Assembly (NCBI GenBank): GCA_010015675.1
Contig: ML977054.1
Coordinates: forward strand, 17,902 to 81,901
DNA length: 64,000 nucleotides
Direction: 5' to 3'
Origin: Byssothecium circinans
Taxonomy: Eukaryota; Ascomycota; Dothideomycetes; Pleosporales; Massarinaceae
Shown here in pieces: positions 10,694-22,746 of the stretch. Made by a program: the position numbers and the translations under genes. The notes under the pieces are model-generated. The model made no database searches. It saw nothing but the letters and a program-made list of their open reading frames with translations, and was not told where the DNA came from. Numbering within the stretch: the stretch's first letter is position 1; each line of letters starts with the position of its first letter.

Positions 10694-11215
10694 CTACTTG
10701 TCAAATCGCGCGCCTCCATGAGGCGTGGTGGCCGTAGCGGTATATCGAAGAAGTGGTGGTGTGGGGGTGATTGTGGTAAGGGCTTAGATGACGGGCGGAG
10801 ATTACTCGGAGTTGAAGATTAGATAATCTACGGCCTCCCAAACATCCCCTTCTCAATCTCCAAGCAAACACACATACATCCATATCATCGATCGAAGAGA
10901 AATCGAAAAAAGACCACCGGATCAATCTCCGTCACATGGTAGTGAGCGATCTCATGATCGGAGCAATCTATTTCTCAGCTTCGCCGGACTTGATTGTGAG
11001 ATCGGGTTTGCAGCGACTTGGACGATTTATCACATTCTCAATTAGTGGATAGAAACTACCAGTAGAAATACCGGACGGGAAGAAGCATGCCAGTCGGCGA
11101 AGAAGGAATTGGTGGTTGAGAGTGGAGATGGAAGAAAGAAGCGGAATGATCCCGGCGATAGGCCTTGGCAAAGCTACGTCAACGTGAATCTCAACGACTC
11201 CATTTCAAATCTCCA
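10694..11215. promoter_or_regulatory. Divergent intergenic region between the telobox protein and Gpi2
   Basis: About 520 bases separate two start codons on opposite strands, so both promoters must lie here. No clear TATA box is seen. An in-frame TTG lies upstream of the Gpi2 ATG, but a TTG start is improbable in a fungal nuclear gene. Confidence 0.5.
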
Positions 11216-12542
11216 ATGCCGCCGTCATCGTCAACTTTCGCGGACGCGCATGCGACAGCGAAATCGTCAGCACTGAATCCAAACTACCTAGCGCCGGAAG
11301 ATGCCTACTACCACGGCTCGCCCGCCGAGGCCGCCTTGAGCGCGAGGAAGCGCAAGGAGAGGGTCCACAATGCCAGTCACCGGCGGAAAGGCCACTACAA
11401 GAAGCTACTATGGTTCAAGCAGCCTTGTACGTATTAACGTAGCATGGTTGGCGATAGGTGCTTATGTTGGTTAGTCCCCGACAACTACACGGATGAGAAG
11501 ACGTTCCTCGATCACCTTCAGCGCAACCCCCGCATGGAGCCCTACGAGTTCTGGTCACTGATGGCTAATTCGACCGTTATTGTCCAACATGTCGCATCTG
11601 TCGCTATTTTTTGTTGCTCGTTTACCGCCATTTTTCAAGAACGGGTATCACCATCGTCCGTTGTGAGCTGGGCGAGTTTCTGCACGTTTATGGCCTGGTT
11701 GTTGTGGGACTACTGGATGGGGCAAGAGGAATCAGAGGTGGCACAAAGCAAAGCTAAAGTGAAAGATGTGCAAGATGAAGTGCCCAGCACGAGTCTCTCT
11801 GCATCGTCAATCGAGCCACAGTCTTCACAGACTAATGAGCTCACATTCGCGTCGAGCTCAGATACGCCTACACACCAGTCCCCATACATCGACCCAAATT
11901 CTTCGCTATCACCAAAGAATCAACAGCGTTTGGCGACGGCAAAATCAGCATTGCTCATCTATGCGGCACTGCTGGGACTCAGTCCGATACTCAAGTCTCT
12001 GACCAAGTCTACAACAAGTGACTCCATTTGGGCGATCAGCACTTGGTTGCTGTGCATGAATGTGGCCTTCTTCGACTATGGAACAAGCAATGGATCTCAG
12101 TACGTTTGATCAATTTATTAAGCAAGCAGCTGCTGACCAAAACAGCCTGCCTGCGTCCATATCAACAAACTCCGCCCTTATGGCATCGACTGTGCTTGCA
12201 TCACGCCTCCCTTCGACCACTCACGTGTTCTCATTGACACTGTTTTCGATTGAAATATTCGGTCTCTTTCCAATCTTTCGCCGACAGCTGCGCGCCAAGT
12301 CCTGGTACGGCCACCTTGCCCTGACCATATTCCTTGTCACGACAGCAGGCGGTGCTCTCTTCGCGACCCTGACTGGTGGCCACCGAGGGGCTTGGATTGC
12401 TGGCATCATACTGGGAAGCCTGGTGACCTTCCTCTGTATGGGCAGCTGCTGCTGGTGGTTGATCTCGCTACAGAAGTACAAAAATGAACTCCACGGACCG
12501 TGGGATCCCGCGAGACCTGTCATTCGGCGACGCTGGGACTAA
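11216..12542 (+). CDS. GPI2: GPI2/PIG-C subunit of GPI-N-acetylglucosaminyltransferase, three exons
   Basis: Exons 11216-11426, 11475-12099 and 12146-12542 join to 410 residues. Introns are 48 and 46 nt, with ATTAAC and CTGAC branch sites. The family hallmark PDNYTDEKTFLDHL follows the first splice, and NSALMASTVLASRLP follows the second. The protein is multi-pass, with several hydrophobic helices, as expected for an ER membrane subunit of the complex that transfers GlcNAc to phosphatidylinositol in the first step of GPI-anchor synthesis. A polar Ser/Thr-rich insert sits between helices, around residues 180-230. The ATG at 11216 is the first in frame. The 3' end overlaps the converging neighbour by 23 bases. 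Confidence 0.9.
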
Positions 12543-13473
12543 TGTATCTCGTAGGCTCAGTCATATCCAAGCCGCGATTTTGGTATTGGAACCAAGTGCA
12601 TGATCCACTCTCTGGCCACGCGTTGGTGTGCTCCTTCTTTACACAAGTTCCCGTCCAATCTCTGTCCACTTCTTTGACTAAGTGCTCGAACGTGACTACC
12701 TCCAAGCATAGCTTTCCGTCATGTCGCTTCCATCTGACTACGTTCTTGTGGTCTCCAGGCTTGCTCACCGCCTTCCACATGAGTTCTACAAGGTCTTCCG
12801 ATCCAACATCATCCCCACCAACGAAGTGAACAGGAGACCAGGGGTTTTGTCTCGACATGTCTTTGCCCTCGCTCGCTCCGACGACGACCACCCTTTCCAA
12901 ACGCTCGAGTTGAGAAATCATCCCACGCAATACGTTCCATAGGACTGCTCGGGACATGGGAATTGAAGGCCAAGACGCAAAGTTTAGACGAAGGCACTTC
13001 AGTCCGGGCGCATCCATGCGTAACGATCCCATTGTCTTCCCCCAAGTTTCACCGGTCCAACCTCCGCTTCCCCACGCCAAGTACTGTAGCCATTCGTGTG
13101 CGATTTCCGGATGGTTGGAATTAACTTTGCGTGCATCAATTTCGACATCTTGCACACAACCGCTGTACTCCTCTCCGAGACCTTCAAAGAAGTGACGGAC
13201 GCGTTCAGCGGTTGTGAAGGCGAAAGTGTTTTTGGCGAAGATTTGGCGGCGATCGGCTTCGTGGTAGATTCGACGGCATGTTCGCAGGACGTTGACGCCT
13301 AGACCTGGGAGTACTTCAGCCTTGGAACGTGTGCTGCCAGGAAGTGCGTCGGTGATAGGTCCGCTGGCAGCAAAGCAGTAGCCGAAGATGAGATGCTTGA
13401 TCTCCGCTGGGAGGCGAACGAGGGGGGACTGTAGCTGGAGGTTCTTAGATGGGGCAATTGTAACGGCAGACAT
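12520..13473 (-). CDS. F-box-like fungal protein of unknown function
   Basis: A single exon of 317 residues. Near the N-terminus SPLVRLPAEIKHLIFGYC resembles the start of a fungal F-box or DUF7730-type domain. VLRTCRRIYHEADRRQIFAKN follows, the usual second block in those families. Such proteins are often substrate adaptors of SCF ubiquitin ligases, but most are uncharacterised. No membrane segment or signal peptide is seen. It is convergent with Gpi2 and the two coding regions overlap by 23 bases at their 3' ends. Function is not assigned beyond family resemblance. Confidence 0.65.
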   Translation of the reverse strand: MSAVTIAPSKNLQLQSPLVRLPAEIKHLIFGYCFAASGPITDALPGSTRSKAEVLPGLGVNVLRTCRRIYHEADRRQIFAKNTFAFTTAERVRHFFEGLGEEYSGCVQDVEIDARKVNSNHPEIAHEWLQYLAWGSGGWTGETWGKTMGSLRMDAPGLKCLRLNFASWPSIPMSRAVLWNVLRGMISQLERLERVVVVGASEGKDMSRQNPWSPVHFVGGDDVGSEDLVELMWKAVSKPGDHKNVVRWKRHDGKLCLEVVTFEHLVKEVDRDWTGTCVKKEHTNAWPESGSCTWFQYQNRGLDMTEPTRYISPSVAE

Positions 13474-14355
13474 GGCGAAGTGAGGGAAGAAATAGTGAAG
13501 GTGCAGTGGCTCTTATATTAGTGAGAAGCGGATCAAGTCTGCAAGTCGTTGGCGGTCAGTCACCGCCATTCGCTTTTCCTGCTTCTTTCAGTTCTCGCCT
13601 CTATGGGTCTGGTCTGCTCGAATAATAGTCCGTGTGGCACTTGGAAACGATAGTCATTGCTCAGCTCTTTTTGAGTTGTTGTCATCGCCCAGTTTTCACT
13701 TTCCTTCTCGAGTGTTTGGCATGGTTGTAAATTTTTCCAGGGACTTTCTAGCGCCACAGCCATCACGAGAGGCCCTGTCGGGCGGGACCCCATTTTTTAA
13801 TAAAGCCCCCGAGATATTCCGATGGCGTTAATTCAAATGCTTTTAACAGACAGTTTTCCCTGATGATGGCGACAACAGCGACCGAGTATCGACGACAAGC
13901 AGCGTTGAAGCCTTTTTTGACGTGAGTTGGCGGCGCAGGCCGATACGTCCAATATACGCCGGGCTGACAACAGCATCGCATCCTCGCGAAGTCGCGATAT
14001 CTTCACTTGTACAAACATCATCAACACCACGGCGCAAAGATGCCGATGGAGCACTTTCCTGAACAGATTGAGCAGTTTCGACCCCCACGGCGTCTTCAGA
14101 GTGAACGGCATCTGGCCAATGAATGGACGGCCGCATAAGCGCGGTGCAATGTCCTTGCGCAACGGAGAACTCCCCGCCATCGCCTTTTCAGCCTCATGGA
14201 CATTATGAGACCCTACGTCGCGCGCGCCTGCCCAGGTACTATAGCGCGTCTAATTCAACTTCGTTCTACTACTCTCACTTCCCTCTTCTAAAAATTCTCA
14301 TCCCAATTGACTGCGTTTAGTAGTGACACTCCTTACCCCTCCAGTTCTTCCCACC
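13474..14355. other. Intergenic region upstream of the annexin and F-box-like genes
   Basis: Overlapping short open frames on both strands have no domain signal. The region holds the divergent promoters of the two flanking genes. A pyrimidine-rich leader (about 14260-14355) precedes the annexin ATG, which sits in a good CCACC context. Confidence 0.5.
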
Positions 14356-16862
14356 ATGTCACTGCGCCCCGACGACAGGAAGAGCCGTGGGCGCTCCAAA
14401 TCGCCAGGTCGCGAACGGTCTCGTAGCCGAAGCCATGTGCGTGCACCATCGCCTGGGCCGCAGACATACGGATATTATGGCAGCTCAGCTGAGCATGGGT
14501 ATGAGGCAGCTGCAGATGCCCCGCAGTATGAGGTTAGGCAGCCGGGACAGCCATATGCGTGAGTGCCTCTCAGCTTACGCTCTTCTTATCCCGCCCCAAA
14601 ACCCGCCAGAGAAGAAGAAAGAGACCAGAAGTTTGTGAAGAAAGAGACTGAGAAATGGCGGCCAGACAGGGAAGCGAGCCCATAACTATGGGAGGATACA
14701 CCGACCTACCACCTCACGAACGACCCGGATACATGCAGCAGGCTCAGCAGGCAGCAAGCTACCAGCACTCTGCGGCTTCAGCGGATCCACGATCGTCTGC
14801 CCCGAATGTGTCGTATGCGCAGCCGGGAAACGTCCAATACTCCACGGCTCAGTTCCAGTACTCATCCGCTCCGTCGCATCAGGGAGGAGTGACGAGGATG
14901 CCGTCAAATGCGGGCGGCTTCCAGTATGCAGCGCCGCCGAACCAGATTAAGTTCACTGCAAAGCCTGTGGTGCCCACGACGCAACCGCCTCCAGTGAGGC
15001 ACAGTGCGCATCCTTCCAATCCACCGTATCAGACTGCGCAGCCGCAGTACGCGATGCCGCAAGCTCCTCCGCCTCCGCCTGCTGCTGCTCCACCGCCAGC
15101 ACAGTACGAGTATCCTCCGCCGCCGATGGGCAGACATTCTCCGCAGCCGGGCCATCAGCGATCAGTATCGCATTCGGGCCAGACATCGTCATATGGTGGG
15201 CATAAAGTGGTGGAAATGGTGCCTGGAGGCGCGAACAAACCGCCTCCATCGCCTGGCATGCGACCGCATAGTTTATCGGTGAATGGCGGACCCGGTCAAC
15301 TGCCATCGCGTATGGATAGACTGTCCGTGAGTGGGAACAGACCGGATTTCCAGACAATCGTGCCAGGAGGGATGCCAGGAGGATTTCCTGAAGGAAGTGG
15401 CGGTCTTCCACCGCCCAGTCCACTTTTAGAAGCCTATCGTGGAACCTATCAGTCGATATCTCCCATGCCACATGCGATGGTATTCGACGACGATCTCGAC
15501 CATTTGCAGCCTTTGGACAGTCTTTCCCCACGAGGCTCAAGCACGTCCGTCCACGGTGGACGACGCCGCGCCCATTCAACCTCCAAGCGCTCACCCAGTC
15601 CCTCCCGAAAATCAAAATCGTCCAAACCATCCAAATTCGAACAAGACAAAATGGCCCTCCAAGCCTACGGCCATATGCGCGATGATTACGACCGACGCGA
15701 CCACGAGCGCTCCAGGTCCCGCGACAATCGCGACCGACGGCCCGAGAAAGAAAAACGGCGCGTGAAAATCTACGACGCCGAAGAAGACGCGCTAGACCTC
15801 GTCGAAGCCATGGCCGGCCGCACCGTCAACTTCGGCGTCTTAGTCGACATCATCCCGGCCCTCACGCACGACCAACTCCTAGAACTCCGCCACGAATACA
15901 AAAAGCATTGCAAAGTGCAAGGCCGGGGCATCAACATCGCCAAACACATCAAGCTGAAAACCACGGGCAATTTCGGGAAAATCTGCTACGTAACAGCTCT
16001 AGGCAAGTACGAAAGCGAAGGCTACTGGGCAAACTACTGGTACCAATCCAACGGCGCGCGCCGCGAACTCCTCATCGAAGCCCTAATGGGCCGCCAGAAC
16101 CACGAGATCCGCGAAATCAAAGACTCGTTCAAGGACAAACGGTACAGCGATAGCTTGGTCAAGTGCATGGATAAAGAACTCAAGGCGGATAAATTTCGCA
16201 AGGCAGTGCTGTTTGCTCTAGAGGGGCAGCGCCAGGAAGAAAGCGATGTCTGGCCCACGGAGCATCGGAACCGCGATGTCGATATCTTGTACAAGGCGTT
16301 GAAGGCAAAGGAAGGGGGCGAAAGTGTCATGCTAGAGGTTGTGATTATGAGGAGCGATGCGCATCTCAGGGACGTGTTGAGGACGTATGAGAGGAAGTAT
16401 CAGGGGAATTTTGCTAGGGACGCTTTGAGGAAGAGTAATAACCTTGTCGTAAGTCCTTTCCTCCCAATCAAACTCAAACTACCGGTACGAAAAAACGCAA
16501 TGAATCGTGCTAATGTACATGCGCAGGGTGAAGTCATAGCTCACATTCTCAACGGCGTAATTAACCGTCCCGCACGCGACGCAATGCTCCTCCACCACGC
16601 CCTCATCGACCTCATGGATCCCCCCTCCACCTCCAAATCCTCCTCCCGCGACAAGGATTCCTCGTCCAAACACGAGCGCCAGCAGAGATACGAGTTGCTC
16701 ATCAGTCGGCTCGTGCGGCTGCATTGGGACCGCATGCATTTGTCGCGGGTGAAGATGGAGTATGAGGAAAAGTATGGGAAGTTGGTGGAGGAGGATCTGG
16801 AGGAGGCGACCAAGGGCGATTTTAGGGATTTTTGTATTGCGTTGTGTCAGGCGGGGAGGTAG
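14356..16862 (+). CDS. Annexin-like protein with a long low-complexity N-terminus (ANXC4 type)
   Basis: The first exon starts at 14356 with an Arg/Ser-rich sequence (RSKSPGRERSRSRS) typical of this fungal annexin class and ends at the GTGAGT at 14559. The long second exon ends at the GTAAGT at 16449. A 78-nt in-frame intron (16449-16526) precedes the last exon, which ends at 16862. The acceptor of intron 1 is uncertain. The frame-compatible site I prefer ends at 14665, but it lacks a pyrimidine tract. Residues in the first half are Pro/Gln/Tyr-rich. The C-terminal half holds diverged annexin repeats, such as AEEDALDLVEAMAGRTVNFG and ELLIEALMGRQNHEIREIK. Annexins bind acidic membranes with calcium. 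The calcium loops look poorly conserved here, so calcium binding is doubtful. Confidence 0.8.
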
Positions 16863-17197
16863 GTAGGTGCGTAGGAGGGGAGCGCGATGGGAGGGAGGAT
16901 GGGGACGAAGATGGAGAGGTGGTGGGATGTATGGGATGAGAGGGGGAGTTTTGGTTGTTACTTATTAGTCAGCGTGTGAGTTTTTGGATACCCCAATGCT
17001 TAATGGAAAAAAAAAAGAAATTGTAAAATCTTGAAACATGTGTCATGGCTGACTGATTCGACACAAATATACATTACTGTTAGTTAGAATAAATTGGTAA
17101 CTTATATACAGTCCGATTCCTTCGTCTCCGACTTTCCAGTCCTCAACCCCAACCCCAACGCCATTCTCATTCCTCCAATTCTTTTAAAACTCACAAC
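16863..17197. other. Convergent 3' intergenic region (annexin and carotenoid oxygenase)
   Basis: Contains a run of ten A at about 17007-17016 and AT-rich sequence (AATAAATT near 17088), suitable for transcript ends of both neighbours. No gene is seen. Confidence 0.5.
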
Positions 17198-19328
17198 TCA
17201 CCCCAGCGCGCCCATAACACCCCGCCTCACCCCCTCCCAGACCCCTTCCCCTCCCCCCTTCTCCACCGGCATCTTCTTAAACTCCCTCACACCCCTCTGC
17301 CCCCTAATCATCCCCTCATCAAACCAATTCCCATGCAATCCATAAGGCACCCTCTCCGGCAGCAGGACCTTACAAACCACGGTATTCATATCCCTCGCAT
17401 CGAGCACCCAAAGTTCACTCTTTGCGCCCTCACCACACTCCCCGCGCTCATCGAGCTGCGACTCGTCGAAGACGTAGAAGAGGAGGAATCCGTCGTCTTC
17501 AGCGGCCGGGGTTTGGCGCGGGACGAAGCGCGCTTCTTGGGCATAGTGGAGCGGGGGGAGGGCGAAGGCGGTTATAGGATCTGGGTCATGCTCGCCGGGG
17601 GAAGAAGATGAGGAGGAAGAGAGGATTTGGTGGATACTGCGGGTATCGATACTACCGGTTACGTTTCTCGGTGGATGTGTTTTCCCGCGTTCCAGCAGGG
17701 TGTGGACGTCTATTTTCACGATGACGTCGATTTTGGTGGCTTTGCCTAGTGCGGCGCCGAAGGAGGCGTTGGAGGTGCTGCACCCGTAGATGTAGCGCGC
17801 GAAAGACATGTCGTAGGCGGGGTTTACGGTGGGGAATTCAAAGGGGATGGTGGAGAGGGCGTATTGGTGTGTTATGTTGTTGGCGGTGGTGGGGGAGGAG
17901 AGGTCGAAGCGGTAGTAGTAGAGACGGCATTGTTCTTCGTCGTCTTCGAGGATGGGAGGGGCTGGAGGGGTGAATGGGGAGAGGTGGTCGTCTGGGAGAA
18001 GGGGGGTTTGTTCGTCCAGTGAGGTCTTCTCGAGATCTTTCAGTTCGTCGTCTTCATCGTACTTGGCGAAGAAGGACATTCGACGGGACTTCGAGGGTGT
18101 GTCTCTATGGTTTAGGTGGGGTGGGGGTGTGATGTTGCCTGCGCTGAAAACCAGGGAGGCGGATGTGAGACGGCATGCGAGCATGTTGACAGCGACGGTC
18201 TTGCCAGGCGAGTCGAATTCATCCCATGTGTTTGCGGTGTGGAAGATACAACAACCATCTGTCTCAAACCATCTCACAGCTGCTGGATTTCGACGAGGGA
18301 AGACGCCGAACCGAGCGGGGTTTTCTGGTTCATAGGAGACAATTGGTTCGTTCTTGAGAAGGTTGAATGGTGAGAGGGATAAGGGAAGATCGAGGATGAC
18401 AGTGTGACGCTTAGATACCCCAAAGTCGTGCATCATCTTCCCTCCCGAGCATCCAGGAACGGGAGCGTTCAGCATCTTCTCTTCGCCAGACTTGCCTTTC
18501 GGTACTAACGAGTAGTGGACAAACGGCGGCAGGAAGTTGCAGTGGAATAGCAACATCTCGCCGGTTGAAGGATCGACTTTGGGGTGCCCAGTGGTCCATT
18601 CGCGCATCCAGCTATTCACACCTGTTCCACCGAATCCAATCTCTTTCCTCCCTGGCTCTTGCTCCGGCTCGCCTTCAGCACGGTTGCCATCGTACCAGCC
18701 GACGGTCTCAAGTCCGGGAAGTTGCACACGAACAGGAGGTCCACTTTCGCAGGTCGCCAGCGCGCGTCCATCGTGGTACAGGATGTGCGTATTGGCCACG
18801 CTAATTCTTTTGATGGCTTGCTGTGATCCAGGGATATGCGACAATAATACCAGAATGGCGCTGCGAAGTATGCTCCAAATTATGATTACCAGTCTTGCGA
18901 ATGGATCGACCAGGGTCGCTATGCTGGGAAGAATAGGTATTCGAAGCTTCTTATTCTCAAAGCTCGAAATACAGAGATCTGTTAGAATGAATTGGTTGAC
19001 GAAATGCGGTGTTGCCCCTTCGGATTTGTCCTTGGTATGATTAAACCATACGCCGGTGAGCATGCCATCGCCGTCAAACCAGTGCGCTTCCCGGCCGAGA
19101 TCTGAATTGGTAATGGGGTTGCCACCATTGCGAACGTACATGCCTCCATGGAGCTCTTTTGGGATGGTGCCTGAGTAGCGGACTGGTGTTGGGGGTGATG
19201 TCTTCGTCACCGGGGCGAAGTTTCCCGTGAGGTATCTTAATGATTGTTATTACATGCCTTGTACGACGGGAGTGGTATTCTTACGGATGGCTTGAGATTT
19301 GCTTCTTTGAGCGTCCATTTTGGGACAT
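17198..19328 (-). CDS. carX: Carotenoid cleavage oxygenase (retinal-forming, CarX type), two exons
   Basis: Exon 1 is 19285-19328 and exon 2 is 17198-19235, separated by a 49-nt intron. The join gives 693 residues and restores the family opening HPYLTGNFAPV. Four iron-binding histidines of the family can be placed: TGHPKVDP, MMHDFGV, FHTANTWDE and, at the C-terminus, YGLHGNWF. In Fusarium the CarX enzyme splits beta-carotene into two retinal molecules for opsins. A mid-protein polar insert (after RRMSFFAKYDEDDELKDL) is extra sequence that may be a loop. It diverges from the carRA-type gene with 578 bp between start codons and lies in a cluster with an opsin, which supports retinal supply as its job. 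The cleavage site on the substrate is inferred from family and context. Confidence 0.9.
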
Positions 19329-19906
19329 ACTGAAGGCTGCGATGCCTGCTGCATTTAATGGCCGAGCAAGCTGATATCTCTTGAGGTGAGGTAATGAAGA
19401 GGCTATCCTAGGTCGTAACAGCTCAAATGGCATTCTCTATCTGACACGATACTCAGGCCATCACTGGCTGTTGGACAGTCGCAAGGTGGTCCGTCATAAT
19501 TCGATAAAGGATGGCGAGAGCAAGGTACAGCAGCCTCGGAACCGCGGCTATCTCATCAGGTTTAGGAAGAGGGGTTAGTCGAATGACATGGCCATTGGAC
19601 ACGAATCCTGCATACTCACGATGGCGGCGTTGATCGGAAAGTTAAAATCATGACGTTGCGATGGATGCTTAATTGAGCGACCAAGCCGCTTCAGGCCTAG
19701 TTAGTGGCTCTTTCTACACGCCGGATGTTGCTGCCGCCGTTAGGAAACGAACAGCATCATAGAATAATCATGGCGTCCGTCTCTTTCTCTAGAGCTTTGC
19801 CCTGCGTTCTCTGGCCCTTTGACTTTGGTTGATTGACGTGACGCGAGTTCTCCCATCTTTAGGCGCATGTGAAAAGGCTCCGGGGGATTCACGACGCGTT
19901 GACGCC
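19329..19906. promoter_or_regulatory. Bidirectional promoter region of carX- and carRA-type genes
   Basis: These 578 bases separate the two start codons and must drive both genes. A GATC-containing block at 19619-19637 (CGATGG..TTGATCGG) resembles the spaced GATC/CGAT elements bound by White-collar light-response complexes, but such short motifs are common by chance. Fungal carotenoid genes are generally light-induced, so joint light control is plausible but not shown. Confidence 0.45.
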
Positions 19907-21834
19907 ATGGGGTTCGAATATGCGTTGGTGTACGTTCCGTTATCCTAATTAATGAATTGATACTAATAGCCTCTCCAAAAGGCATGTGAAATATACAATT
20001 CCGCCTGCCATCCTCCTCACTGCGCTGTACCGACCTCTTCTCACCCGCCTCGATGCATACAAAATCGCCTGTTTGATAACAGTACGTGTAACCTCCCCCA
20101 TTATCTCCACAGCTAACGCGAATAGATTGCTGTCATTTCTACAATTCCGTGGGACTCGTACCTTATCCGCACCCGAATATGGAGCTACCCAAGCCGTGTC
20201 ATCATTGGTCCAAAACTGTTTGACATCCCGCTCGAAGAGGTCTTCTTTTTTGTCATACAGACCTACAACACCTCGTTGTTGTATCTGATCTTGAGTAAAC
20301 CCACCTTCCAACCTGTCTATCTCCGCGTTGAACGGGGAACATCGCATCCATCTGGCCCATGCAATGTCCAATGGTCATGGTACCGACGCCTTGGCCAAGT
20401 TGCGTTGATATGTGTGGTAGCGTTGGGTTGGCGCCTCGTGATATCCGAAGATATAGGCACGTACACTGGCCTGATTCTTGTATGGGCGGGTCCGTTCCTA
20501 TTGCTGCTATGGTGAGTGGCGCCAGTAACATATCCTCAGTGCACCACTAAGCATCAAGCAGGAGTCTCGGATATCAATTCATCCTTGGGCTTCCACTCTC
20601 GAACACTCTATGCCCTATCACGATTCCTACCATTTATCTATGGATCGTTGACACCTTGGCTCTGAAACGAGGCACTTGGGTCATCAATCCTGGCACCAAA
20701 TATGGCGTCCATTTATGGTCCGGCCTCGACATAGAGGAGGCTCTCTTCTTCCTCGTGACGAACATGCTCATCGTCTTTGGCCATCTTGCATTTGATAATG
20801 CACTGTCCATATTATACACTTTTCCGAGTCTGTTCCCCGAACCACCTGTACTTCCCTCACCAGTATTTTTATTGCGGGCACTCTTCACGGCGACTGCAAA
20901 GTACGATGAGGCTCGACTAGCCGGACTGCAAGAAGCAGTAGTGCGACTCAAGCGCAAAAGTCGAAGCTTCTACCTCGCATCCTCCACTTTCCATGGACAG
21001 ATTCGAGTGGACCTTATGTTATTGTACTCATTCTGCCGTGTAGCTGATGACTTGGTGGACAATGCTTCTTCAGCAGAGGAAGCTAATCAGTGGATCGCAA
21101 AACTCCACACATTCTTACAGCTCGCCTACAGTGGGGACAAGTCCCAATCAGGCATCTCAACATATGTTCAAGGGAATTTTCCTGCCGAAATACAGTCAGC
21201 CCTGCTGCAATTTCCCTTCACCAAGCTCTCCCCTGAGCCATTACAAGATCTTCTCCATGGTTTCGAAATGGATCTTGCATTTAACACGGCGCCGCCCATA
21301 CGAAACGAAGCAGATCTCGAAATCTATTCTCAACGTGTCGCTGGCACAGTTGCGCAGATGTGCAATGAGCTGATTTTCCACATCTACGAAACAACAAAGT
21401 CACTTGACGATCAGCAACGCATCATCAAAGCCGGCAATCGCATGGGTATTGCATTACAATACGTCAACATCGCTCGTGATATATCGGTTGATGCGAAGAT
21501 TGGCCGGGTCTACTTGCCATTGACATGGCTCAAGGAAGCCGGGATACAGTACGATGCTGTCGTCAAGGATCCGCAAGCGCCTATCATCGAGAGATTGCGT
21601 TCTAAGTTGCTCGACAAGGCATTCGCCCTGTACGAAGAAGCGAGGGACGCAATCGAAGAGCTGCCAGTCGAAGCTCGTGGTCCGATCAGAGTGGCTGTAG
21701 AAAGCTACATGGAAATCGGCAGGGTTCTGCGACAGGAAGGATATGTAGTCAAAGCGGGGAGGGCCACCGTGCCCAAAATGAGGAGGTTGAGAGTTGCTTG
21801 GAGTGTGCTGAACCGTTGCTCTCCGCGAAGTTGA
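19907..21834 (+). CDS. carRA: Bifunctional lycopene cyclase/phytoene synthase, four exons
   Basis: Exons 19907-19929, 19982-20081, 20126-20511 and 20562-21834 join to 593 residues, the usual size for this fungal fusion. The N-terminal part (about 1-240) is hydrophobic with several membrane helices (HVKYTIPP, PWDSYLIRT, EEVFFFVIQTYNTSLLYL) and matches the lycopene beta-cyclase half. The C-terminal part is phytoene synthase. It has the first Asp-rich motif DDLVD at residues 332-336 and the second, RDISVDAKIGRVYLP, at about 475-489. The enzyme condenses two geranylgeranyl diphosphates to phytoene and later cyclises lycopene ends. Introns are 44-52 nt with clear CTAAC-like branch sites. The ATG at 19907 matches the family start. 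It sits between the divergent carX-type gene and the downstream opsin. Confidence 0.95.
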
Positions 21835-22746
21835 GCCCAATTGAGGAGTTCAGCCAAGCTATAGTTTATATGCAGCTATGCCTGTACATGTGCATGGCAC
21901 CAACCACGTAGAACCACGAGAGGTGGAGAAGAGCTCACGTCTGTGGGGATGGACTGCTCATCACAGCACATCACGACCTTCAAAATCGAAACTTTACATT
22001 TTTTCACTCTCTTTTCCGCAGAAGTTACTTCAGAAATAATCTCATTCCGAAGTCCTTGGATGGCACTCTGCATATCCAGAACGCCGCAACCACGCGAATC
22101 AGCTTTTTTCACTTCATTATTACGACTGAGTGATGTCGAAGCAAGCAATCCGTACAAAAGCTTATCCGCCCACTAAGCACCAGGTTTGTGCGCCGGGATT
22201 GTGTGGATGTGGCTGTAGAGCGACGGGGATGCATGCATCATCATCGATGAATAGAACACTTCAAGATCGCCACTACCCATGCACTGCAGCGATCTGCACG
22301 TCCACTCCCAACTCATGTAGGCTTAATAGGATCACAGTGATGGAAACTTCCTAAACTTGTGGTCATATTATCACGCTGATGTAAGAATTTGAAGACAACG
22401 AGCGGTCGAGAACGTAGCTATAGCACGGGTAAGGGAAAGCGTGGTGCAGGATTGATGGATGTTATTGGATTGGATCATATTGGGGGAAGAGGGGGAAATA
22501 TTTCCGCATGTTTAGAGCTTGGGGCATGTTGCACATGTATGCAATGGGCATGTGATAATTTCCATGTGATTTCAATGTTCGTCATAGACACGATGTGTTC
22601 AGGTCGCACAAGTTACGTTCTCGGAATGGGTGGGGGGGAGTATATGAGATGGGGAATGCAGCTTTCGGTGATTTCTTTCACTGTTATTTCTCTCCTCACA
22701 CGAACTACTTTACCTCCGGTGAATACAATACACAATCGCAATAAAA
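21835..22746. promoter_or_regulatory. Intergenic region upstream of the opsin
   Basis: No coding signal is seen. A TATA-like GAGTATATGAG at about 22638 lies roughly 110 bases before the opsin ATG. A GATCATATT near 22474 is a possible GATC-type element. Nothing here resembles a carB desaturase remnant. Confidence 0.4.

Noticed and set aside
11165..11215. Upstream extension of Gpi2 to a TTG start
   Set aside because: TTG is not a credible start here; the first in-frame ATG is at 11216.
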